DNA of 64,000 nt from Microglena sp. YARC (Eukaryota; Chlorophyta; Chlorophyceae; Chlamydomonadales; Chlamydomonadaceae), in the NCBI GenBank assembly GCA_022414725.1, contig CM039465.1:38581754-38645753 (forward strand). Direction: 5' to 3'. Positions 11,001 through 23,000 of the stretch are shown here, one piece after another; position 1 is the first letter of the stretch; each line of letters begins with the position of its first letter. Made by a program: the position numbers and the translations under genes. The notes below the pieces were generated by a model. It saw only the letters and a program-made list of their open reading frames with translations, searched no databases and had not been told where the DNA came from.

Positions 11001-14000
11001 AGTGGTGGTGGTGGTGGTGGTTGTTGGTAGTGGTGGCAAGTGGTGGTGGTGGTGGGTGCATATCACAAAGCCCATGCACCTGAGTAGTGGTGGGTGTTAA
11101 GTGGTGGTGGTGGTGGTGGTTGTTGGAGGTGGTGGCAAGTGGTGGTGGTGGTGGGTGCATATCACAAAGCCCATGCACCTGAGTAGTGGTGGGTGTTAAG
11201 TGGTGGTGGTGGTGGTTGTTGGTAGTGGTGGCAAGTGGTGGTGGTGGTGGTGGGTGCATATCACAAAGCCCATGCACCTGAAAAGTGGTAGGTGGTAAGT
11301 GGTGGTGGTGGCAAGTGGTGGTGGTGGTGGGTGCATATCACAAAGCCCATGCACCGGAATAGTGGTGGGTGGTAAGTTGTGGTGGTGGTGGTTGGTGGTG
11401 GTGGTGGTGGCAAGTGGTGGTGGTGATGGTAGTGGTGGTGGAGGTGGCAAGTGGTGGTGGTAATGGCTGCAAATCACAGAGCTCGTGCACCATATATTTC
11501 GCCCTTTATACAATTCGAGCATTTGTTAGATTGCTCCGAATATATAATTATGTTTACAAATTATACAGACAAGACCACTAGAGGCATGCCCCCCTTAACA
11601 GTCCTCACCTGCACCGCCTGTACTGAAACCCTGCTCGGCAGCTGTAGTGCCTGCCTCTCGGCCCCTGGCCATGTCCAGGGTGTCGAGGAACGCCTGCGGA
11701 GCCTCAAAAGCTCGTAGGATCTTCTCCTCCGACCCGCTGACAAACATGAAGGTGGAGGGAGTCGCCTTGTCTGATGCTGATGGAGGGCAGGGGACGTTGG
11801 CTAGGCAGGTGAAGTCGTGGCCATGCACCTGGATAGTGGTCGGTGGTAAGGGGTGGTGGTGGTGGTTGGAGGCGGTGAAGTCATGGCCATGCACCTGGAT
11901 AGTGGTGGGTGGTAAGGGGTGGTGGTGGTGGTTGGAGGCGGTGAAGTTGTGGCCATGCACCTGGATAGTGGTGGGTGGTAAGGGGTGGTGGTGGTGGTTG
12001 GAGGCGGTGTAGTTGTGGCCATGCACCTGGATAGTGGTGGGTGGTAAGGGGTGGTGGTGGTGGTTGGAGGCGGTGAAGTTGTGGCCATGCACCTGGATAG
12101 TGGTGGGTGGTAAGGGGTGGTGGTGGTGGTTGGAGGCGGTGAAGTTGTGGCCATGCACCTGGATATTGGTGGGTGGTAAGGGGTGGTGGTGGTGGTTGGA
12201 GGCGGTGAAGTTGTGGCCATGCACCTGGATAGTGGTGGGTGGTAAGGGGTGGTGGTGGTGGTTGGAGGCGGTGAAGTTGTGGCCATGCACCTGGATAAGT
12301 GGTGGGTGGTAAGTGGTGGTGGTGGTGGTGGTGGTTGGAGGCTGGATAGTGGTGGTGAAGTTGTGGCCATGCACCTGGATATTGGTGGGTGGTAAGGGTG
12401 GTGTGGTGTTGGAGTGGCCATGTGGATAGTGGTGGGTGGTAAGGGGTGGGTGGTGGTTGGAGGCGGTGAAGTTGTGGCCATGCACCTGGATATTGGTGGG
12501 TGGTAAGGGGTGGTGGTGGTGGTTGGAGGCGGTGAAGTTGTGGCCATGCACCTGGATAGTGGTGGGTGGTAAGGGGTGGTGGTGGTGGTTGGAGGCGGTG
12601 AAGTTGTGGCCATGCACCTGGATAGTGGTGGGTGGTAAGGGGTGGTGGTGGTGATTGGAGGCGGTGAAGTTGTGGCCATGCACCTGAGTAGCAAGAAAAG
12701 ATCTTTCAAATGACCCCCATTTTAGGTGGAGTAGGGGGGGGTAAGGGGCTTTTAGGAGGTGGGGTGGGATGAGGAGGTGGGTGGTCAAAACGTTGTTTCA
12801 ACTTCCCCCCCCCCCCCTCCTTTTGCATGAAACTTCCACAATTCCAACTCCCATCTGCATCGGACTCCGTATTGAACATGCGGTCAAAAAATGGTCTTCT
12901 TGCCCCCCCACCCCCACTCCCCTGGTCCAGGGGTCGAAAAGAAAAACAACTCTGTCACTCGCCACAGCCAGTGTTTTGATAAAAGAGTTGTTGGTTGGGC
13001 AAGTTCCTTCAGCCTATTTGGCCTACCCCTGGACTGTAACATGCATACACGCATGAGACACCGAGGGATCACACATGATTGGTTGGGCAAGTCCCATCAG
13101 CCTAATTGGCCACCCTTTCACTGTAACCACACACAACAAAGCTAGAGACATCAACGGATCACACCTGCAGTCCAAGACAAGGGGTGACAAGAAATCGCAC
13201 ATGCTTATTCTAGGTTGGGGAAGTCCCATCAGTCTAATCGGCTACCCCTTTGATGTAACCACATGATGTAACCACATGATGTAACCACATGATGTAACCA
13301 CATGATGTAACCACATGATGTAACCTCATAAAAGGGACACTAACGGATCACACATGAATGGTGCAGGGTACTTCAAATGGCCAAATTGGCCAGCGCTTTA
13401 GCGCACTTGAAAACAAAAAAACTGCGCTTTGTAGTGCAAAACCCCCCTCTGCGCTTTGTAGTGCTTAAAGCGCAGAGGGGGTCAAAATGTCAGCGCGCTA
13501 AAGCGCAAAAGCACGCGCTTTGAATTACCCTGGAATGGTGGGGAAAGTCCTTTAAGTCTAATTGGCTACCCCTTCACTGGTACAACATACAACAAAGCTA
13601 CGTACACCAACCCAGGGCAGGGCCCCGTCGGTAAAACGATTGTTTGGGGTTCAATTCATGAATGCCTTTTCTTTTTAGACCTTCCTTCCACTGTTGGGCA
13701 AGTCCCTTCAGCCTATTTGGCCTATCCTTGACTGTAACATGCATACATGCATGAGACACCGAGGGATCACACAAGCTTGGTTGGGCAAGTCCCTTCAGCC
13801 TATTTGGCCTATCCTTGACTGTAACATGCATACATGCATGAGACACCGAGGGATCACACAAGCTTGGTTGGGCAAGTCCCTTCAGCCTATTTGGCCTATC
13901 CTTGACTGTAACATGCATACATGCATGAGACACCGAGGGATCACACAAGCTTGGTTGGGCAAGTCCCTTCAGCCTATTTGGCCTATCCTTGACTGTAACA

Positions 14001-17000
14001 TGCATACATGCATGAGACACCGAGGGATCACACAAGCTTGGTTGGGCAAGTCCCTTCAGCCTATTTGGCCTATCCTTGACTGTAACATGCATACATGCAT
14101 GAGACACCGAGGGATCACACAAGCTTGGTTGGGCAAGTCCCTTCAGCCTATTTGGCCTATCCTTGACTGTAACATGCATACATGCATGAGACACCGAGGG
14201 ATCACACAAGCTTGGTTGGGCAAGTCCCTTCAGCCTATTTGGCCTATCCTTGACTGTAACATGCATGAGACACCGAGGGATCACACAAGCTTGGTTGGGC
14301 AAGTCCCTTCAGCCTATTTGGCCTATCCTTGACTGTAACATGCATACATGCATGAGACACCGAGGGATCACACAAGCTTGGTTGGGCAAGTCCCTTCAGC
14401 CTAATTACTCAACCTGGCCTACTGAAATCTGAAATAAAAAACACTGGATCACACCTGCATACGTGCCATCTCACACCAGTGCTCTTGAGTCCCCACAGTA
14501 GTGAACATGCGAGCTGTCTGATCTGTGCTCACAGTCATTAGGCATTTTCCATCTACACCCCAGCAGGCCCCCTTCACAGCCCCAAAATGGCCACCAAGAG
14601 CATGACGGGGGACCCAGGTGGTGACAGAGGAGGAAGAGGTCTGTCGCTCCCATAGATGCAGGGCTCCTGTGAGGGGGACAACAAGGGCGCTGTTAGTTAC
14701 GGACTTATGTCTGTTGCTATGGTCCAGGGGTGGCCAATTAGGCTGAAGCTACACACCAGCAGGCCACCTTCACGGCGGCCAAGAGCATGACGGGGGACCC
14801 AGGTGGTGACAGAGGAGGAAGAGGTCTGTTGCTCCCTTAGATGCAGGGCTCCTGTGCGGGGGACAACAAGGGCGTTGTTAGTTCCGTACTGATGTGTGTT
14901 GCTTGAGTCCACGGGTAGCCAATTAGGCTAAATCTACACACCAGCAGGCCCCCTTCACGGCCCCGAAATGGCTGCCAATAGTAGTAGTGACGGAGGAGCA
15001 AGAGGCTTGTGTGTATGTTACAGTCCAGGGGTAGGCCAAATATAGGCTAAAGGGACTTGCCCAACCGAAAGGAAGGGCTAAAAATAAAAAGCATCGATGA
15101 ACTGAACCTTCTAACGATCAATTTACCGACAGGGTCCCTGAGTTTGTGCTACAGTGATAATTTAATTGCACAATTATAATATGTGGGGGCAGAGGAGGAA
15201 GGTGCCTGTCACTCCCTTATAATATGTGTGTGTGTGGTTTGGCGGGTGGGTAGGCGTGTGTGTGCTTAGGTAGGGCTCCTGTGAGGGGGACAACAAGTGT
15301 AAGGGTGTATTACTTTATTAATCAGTAATTATGGATACATGCTTTTTGCCATCTTTTCTAAAAAAAATGGTTGTTCAAGGGACGCCCCAGAGACTGTTAT
15401 ATGCACGAGGGAAAGGAGAGACGCCAGGATCAATGAAGATTGGTAGCATGGCTGGCTGGATAGATATTGAGTTCGTGACTGGTCAATGAAGATCACGCGA
15501 GGGTCACTGGTTACACACTGTGCTCTAGAAGAGCCATACACACAAACCGCCAAAACCTGAACCTTACTTATTCAGGGCTGACACAGATAACAGCCAAGAG
15601 TTGGAAGTTACGTACATATCAGGGCGCTACAAAGAGCGCGCGGCAGGCAATTTTGCGCACACTTTCTGAGCCCTACTGCGCGTTTCGCGCAGTTTTTCAC
15701 CCCCCTGTGGGCCAGCGCACAGTTTTTGCGCTATTTGCACAACAAAGCGCTGACCAATTTGACGTTTGTGCGCTTTAAGCGCTGACCAATTTGACAAAAT
15801 GTCGTACCCTGGTACATATGTATTGGTGGTCAGCCCAGTGCAAGCAAACAGGCTGGCCCCCTCAACCTCACGCCTTGTATCTAACTGGCTTCGGCCCGCT
15901 CCATTCCATTGCCACCTGCCATTTCGATAGCCAACACTCTCCGCCAATTTCCGCGTCGCTTGCAAAGTTGCCTAGGGCACTAGGTTTCCTTGGGCACAAG
16001 GGCTAGGTTTGATCAGATGCGCCCTTTCCTCCCCCCTTGTAAGAAACATAGACAAAAATGACAACAATAGTTGCAAGTACCATTGAAGCCATGAGCCATT
16101 AGGAATTGTGCATCAGGCCTTTCCTGCCCCCCCCTCCCCCCCCCCCCTCCCCCCTGTAATAAGAAGAAGACAAAAATGACAACAATAATAGCAAGTACCA
16201 GTAAAGCCAAGTGACATAAAAAAGGGTCCATCAGGCCTTTCTTGCCCCCCACCACCCTTGTAAAAATAAATACAAATTATAACAAGAATTGTACGCACCA
16301 GTAAAGCCATGTGCCATTAGGAATTGTGCATCAGGGCTGTACACTCCGCCGAAGTATCCAAGGCAGCTAGCGCCAGCATCTCCAATGGCAGCTTCATTCA
16401 TCCACAAGCCACTGACAGCCTGGAGTCAGTGAGATCAGCAAGCCTTGGTGGTTGGCTAGAGTGCACACACACACATACACACATAAATAAACATGTTCAC
16501 ACCTAAACCATAAACATTGTACACATAGCTAAACATATGCATACCACCAGCCCAGATATTCCCAACATGAGCAACTCAGGTTATATTCGTCTCTTTCCGA
16601 TGTTGCACTCGCACTTGGGTTGGTGGTTGGCTAGAGTGCAAGCAAACGGGATGGCCCCCTCAACCTCACGCCTCGTAATAAGGCATACTCCTAATGTATT
16701 TATTGCAGCAAGCCTTCATCTCAATCTTTGTCGATAATGATTCCATTTTTCCTGGTGTCCTACTGGACTCCAAAAGTGCCTGCGGCTTGACGGAGTCGAG
16801 GGGGACTTATGAACATCACGAAAAAAAAAAAGTAAATACCAGTGAGGCATCACCTCAATCAATGAGAGCAGCAAGCCTTCAAGACAACTTATTTTATTTT
16901 TTATGACTTGATGAACTATATGATTTGTTTGAATGATTGTTTGACGATTTTATATGATTGAATGATTGTATGACTGTACGATTTTTGTATGATTTTTGAT

Positions 17001-20000
17001 GATTTTTGATGATTTTGTGATGATTTGTTTATGCCTTCTAATGCTGTTTGATGATTGCTTTTCTAATCAATGAGATCAGCAAGCCTTCAAGTCAACTGTT
17101 TATTGTTTGGGCTACGCATGGCAGCTTCCAGGCAGCTCCATGAGCCAGCCACTGGGTCGATCCCAAAGCTTTCATCTGTATGGGAATGCCTGTCTTCACA
17201 GCTTCCAGATGCACTAAATAGTTTTTGGTTTGATCCCAGGGCGGGGAAAGGGAGGTGCCTAGAACCTATTACCTAGCTTGAAGTTTGAATAAAGGGCGAA
17301 AGAAGGAAGGTGCCTAGAAGCTGAAACGAGTAGCTAAAAACAGAAACGGGGTTCATGAAGTAATTCAAACAGTGAGGACTGGAGGCCGATTCTTGCTGTG
17401 GTGTATCATACATACATACATACATACATACATACATACATACATGCATACATACATGCATGCATACATACAACCTTACAAACATAAATACAACCATACA
17501 TACACACATACAACCATACATACAACCATACATACTACCATACAACCATACATACAACCATACAACCATACATACAACCATACATACAACCATACAACCA
17601 TACATACAACCATACATACAACCATACAACCATACATACAACCATACAACCATACATACAACAATACAACCATACATACAACCATACATACAACCATACA
17701 TACAACAATACATACAACCATACATACAACCATACAACCATACATACAACCATACATACATACAACCATACATACAACCATACATACATACAACCATACA
17801 TACATACAACCATGCATACATACAACCATACATACAACCATACATACAACAATACATACAACCATACATACAACCATACAACCATAAATACAACCATACA
17901 TAAATACAACCATACATACATACAACCATACAACCATACATACAACCATACATACAACCATACATACAACCATACAACCATCCATACAACCATCCATACA
18001 CACGCCATATGCGGACGCACCTGAGGCATGGTGAGTTCACATTTGATGTAGCTGTGGATGGGGGTGGGGGGCTGGAGGCCGATTCACGCTGTGGTGTGTT
18101 TGTGACAGAACCTGGGGCCATCATTGTTTTGAATGGATGTATTTTATCCCCGAACGAATGGATGGGTCTCCTTGTGCTAGCCCTAGATTAAAAAAAAAAA
18201 AAAAAAAAAAAATGCATACAAAAAATAAATACATACATACATACATAAATAAATAAATAGTACGCCTTATTACCTCATGCTTCCAGATGATCATGGAGCG
18301 ATCCATGGAACTGGATAGTAGACACATGGCCTGCCTCTGCTGGGGGCGATGCTGACCTGGCAGCAGCCCTGTGGACTCAGGTGTTGTGTGAAGCCTCTCC
18401 CAGCACACACTGTGGACCCAATCGTCATGGCCAATAAGGAGGGCCTCCATAATCACCATGTAGCTATGAGATTGGAGGGTCGGGGTTAGGGGGGTTAGGG
18501 GGAGGGGGGCTTCAAGTAAAGTAGAGGGGTTCAGATGTTAAGGGGGTAAATGGATAAGGGGGTAAAAGGGGGGGGTGATGATGATGATGATGATGATGAT
18601 GAAGATGTTGAGGAGGAAGATAAGAAGGAGGATGTGTATGTGTATGTGGATGATGATGATGATGCTGATGATGATGATGATGATGATGATGATAATGCTG
18701 CTGCTGCTGCTGCTGCTGATGACGAGGAGGAGGAGGAGGAGGAGGAGGAGGAGGAGGATTGTGACATTTTTCCTTGTACCCTACTGGTCTCCAAATGTAC
18801 CCGCCGCTTGACGGGGTCAGTTGGGGCTTATGAACAGCATTATTGTACCCCATCTGTCTAGTGCAAAGTATCTTCCGTGTCTAGAGTACATACATCTAGA
18901 CAGAATCGTAATATTAGCATGCTAAGATTGTAATGCAAGCTTAGGCACGCCTAGTGCAGCTTTGTTTGTAGGAACCGGCAACTAATATAAGTGTTTGCAA
19001 ACCTAATTTTAATTAATATTATTATAGTGTCACAGTCAGGTCACAATAATAATAATATTTTTTCAAATAAATTCAAAATTCTGGTGAGACGGCTCGTCCG
19101 TCTCATATGAACAAACATTCACTAATATGATTCATTCACTAATATGAAGTAACATTCACTAATATGATTCATTCACTAATATGAAGTAACATTCACTAAT
19201 ATGATTCATTCACTAATATGAAGTAACATTCACTAATATGAAGTAACATTCACTAATATGATTCATTCACTAATATGAAGTAACTTCGCATTTCCCTACT
19301 TGTTTGAGCATACCAGGTGCCCAAACCAGACAGTACATAAGTTGGTCAGGGCTGTGTGTGTCTTTATAGTCTTGCCGGTTAAGGCGTAGCCAAATAAGCT
19401 AAATATACTAGCCCAACCTCTATGCTGGGAAGGGCTGTATGTATGTATGTATGTATGTATGTATGTATGTATGTATGTATGTATGTATGTATGTATGTAT
19501 GTATGTATGTATCAGTCCAGGGATAGGCCAAAAATCTTAAGGGACGTGCCCAACCGTGACAGGAAGGGCTGAAAAGAAAAAGCCTACGGGAAGTCAAATA
19601 AATCAGTTATAGGCAGCCATTTGTTTGTGCAGAGATCATGCTATAAAAGAAATTGTTGACATCAGTGTGCCAAAGGCATGCACGTACAGGTCAGCCATAT
19701 CTGTGTTCATAGAGCATAGACAAAAAAAAAAAACAAAAAAAAAAAACATAAATATCTCCATAGGTGCCTAAGTCTTGGTGAGCATGAATCGCATGGTTTT
19801 AGCGTATGGCTTTCATTCCAAAGACAAATATTTTTTGGCAAAAAGTAACCCAGCCACATCATTTCAACATATAAATATTCAAATTTGGGTTTGCTCAATT
19901 GGTGGGAACCAGGTCGAGTGAAACATGCCAATTTCTTAACTATGGGCTTCCCTAAGTTGGGTCACCTTTTTCATAAACGTGACCCAAGATCTCTCGCGCT

Positions 20001-23000
20001 CAAAACGAATTCCATTAAAATAAAAAGTAGGTAGTCCTATAGCTTTCTCCTTCCTTTACATGTCATGGTGATGGCAGGTTGTGGGATGTACAATACAGGC
20101 GGTACGGCAGTACACAGAGCCCAACATCTCTGGTAATTTGCATTTCGTGGTGTCCTAACTCATGTACGTAGCTGCGTAGACGCAGTTACATCATTCTGAG
20201 TTCCAGTTTTCGCTTGATAGCATGTACAATAACCGTAAACAAAAAAAGTTTTTCAAATTTCAATTTTCAGCTCACACAAATAAATTCAAAAAACGTTTTT
20301 TTTAAACTTTTCTCCAAACGTCCACGTCTGAAGTTGGATTTGTATTTGGGAATGGGCGGTAAATCCCAGGTTAGGAGGTGGAATTGGGACTCAGGGAGTC
20401 GAAGAGAGGTGAATTTTCGAATTGTACTGCTATTCCAGTAAATTTCGAGGCCGAGACTGAAGCGCAGCCTCCAACCTTGTGGTAGGGGTTTGATAAGTCT
20501 TTGTCCCGCGGAAACTTCATTCGCGGTAGCTCGCCAATCCCGTACTGCGATCTGGTTGAAGTTGACCCAAGCTTTTTTGTACATCTCGTGTTCGCCATCA
20601 GCCTCCCGAGCTGGCCTGCCCGCGGCTAGATGCGAATGCGAACAGAAATTAGCTGCGCGCCTAGCTGACGCATTCGCGGACATTATGATACAATTCCGAG
20701 CAGTTGGGGTCATGTGGGACCTTGGGTCACAATAGCGATTCTACTTAGGGCGTTTTAGGACTTAGGCACTTATGGAGACGCATAAATAAATGAATAAATA
20801 AATAAATGAATAAATTAATAGTTCGCCTTATTACTAGGCGCGAGGTTAAGGGGGCCAGCCGTTTGCTTGCGCTGGGGCTAAACACCAATATAGAGCACGC
20901 CATAAGATGGACCATGTTCATCGACTGTACTTGAACAGGATCTGTTCTTCAGTTGGTACACTCTTCTCTTTAAATTCAAAACAGATGAACCATATGTACC
21001 CACTGTACTTAAACAGGACCTGTCCTTCAGTTGGTGCACTCTTCTGTTTAAATTATAAACACAGGAACCATGTTTATCGACTGCACTTGAACAGAATCTG
21101 CTCCTCAGTTGGAACACTCATCTATTTAAATTTAAAACAGATTAACCGTAACAGTAAATCAGTGTGCCATATAGGCACGCTCGTCCAGGTCAGAGATTTC
21201 TTTAAAGGGGGTGAATGGAGCAGAGTTGTTTTCCCTACCCGTAGTGATCACTACCTGGGACCCTGTTTTGGGTACAACTTCCGCTACCATGAGGCTCGAA
21301 TCTCGGCCAGGCCCCCCGAACCCCCCGGGACAGCCCTTACGGCAACCTACAAAATCGCAACCAGGAGCCCAACCAGGAAAGACGCAAAATCCCTGATAGC
21401 TAAGAAAAAAAACTTTTTGAAACGAAACTCTGGAACAGTAAAGGTAAACGAGTCCTATGCAGTATTGCAAGTGACTCGGAAAATTGGCGGGGAGTGTTGG
21501 CCAAAGAACGGCAGGTAGCAACGGAATGGAGCGGATAAAAGCCAGGTAGTTACGAGACAGTTGGCTGACGTGTCAGGCCTCGTGTCGGTTGACTGCCGTC
21601 AGTCAGTCGCACAAACGGACAACCGGGTGACCCTGGGGGCTCCCGCCCCCCAGAAGGAGGGGCTCTGCCAAAAAGGGGGGTTACAAAGGGTGTGCCCTTG
21701 AGATGAATGATACATACAACAAGAAAAATACACATGTGAACATACTCATACTGCCTGAGTAGAAGTGTAACATATGTCCCTGGATAGTAACATAAGCACA
21801 TACGTAACATAAGCACATGTGTAGCACAAGTAAGCACACATGCAACATAAGCACGTATGTAACATTATCACAATTGTAACATAAGCACGTATGTAACATT
21901 ATCACATATGTAACATAAGCACGTATGTAACATTATCCCATATGTAACATAAGCAGGTATGTAACATTATCACATACGTAACATAAGCACGTATGTAACA
22001 TTATCACATATGTAACATAAGCACGTATGTAACATTATCACATATGTAACATTATCACATATGTAACATAAGCACGTGTGTAACATTATCACACATGTAA
22101 CATAAGCACGTATGTAACATTATCACATATGTAACATAAGCACGTATGTAACATTATCACATATGTAACATTATCACATATGTAGCATAAGCACGTGTGT
22201 AACATTATCACAATTGTAACATAAGCACGTGTGTAACATGATCACATATGTAACATTATCACATATGTAACATAAGCACGTATGTAACATTATCACATAT
22301 GCAACATAAGCACGTGTGTAACATGATCACATATGTAACATAAGCACGTATGTAACATTATCACATATGTAACGTAAGCACGTATGTAACATTATCACAT
22401 ATGTAACATAAGCACGTATGTAACATTATCACATATGTAACATAAGCACGTATGTAACATTATCACAGATGTAACATAAGCACGTGTGTAACATGATCAC
22501 ATATGTAACATAAGCACGTATGTAACATTATCACAATTGTAACATAAGTACGTATGTAACATTATCACATATGCAACATAAGCACGTGTGTAACATGATC
22601 ACATATGTAACATAAGCAGGTATGTAACATGATCCCATATGTAACGTAAGCACGTATGTAACATTATCACATATGTAACATAAGCACGTATGTAACATTA
22701 TCACATATGTAACATAAGCACGTATGTAACATTATCACATATGTAACATAAGCACGTGTGTAACATTATCACAATTGTAACATAAGCACGTGTGTAACAT
22801 TATCACAATTGTAACATAAGCACGTATGTAACATAATCACATATGTAACATAAGCACGTATGTAACATTATCACATATGCAACATTATCACATATGTAAC
22901 ATTATCACATATATAACATTATCACACATGCAACATTATCACATATGTAACATAAGTACACATGTAACATAGGGACATAAGTAAGTAAGCAACATAGGAA

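Noticed and set aside
11595..12788. A 397-codon minus-strand frame
   Set aside because: It is exon 9 of ELP2 read through the 66-bp array in intron 8, not a separate gene.
13598..14332. Two opposing open frames of more than 210 codons
   Set aside because: Artefact of the 87-bp unit, which keeps frames open on both strands.
17372..18124. Tyr/Met/Cys or His/Thr/Ile repeat proteins
   Set aside because: Translation of a CATA/CAAC microsatellite.
20267..20713. A 148-codon minus-strand gene
   Set aside because: Kept only as an unidentified block. It has a real ATG, but no homology, no splice context and possible transposon ends.
21770..22980. A CRISPR-like regular repeat array
   Set aside because: No unique spacers, period of only about 17/34 bp, and a clearly eukaryotic context.
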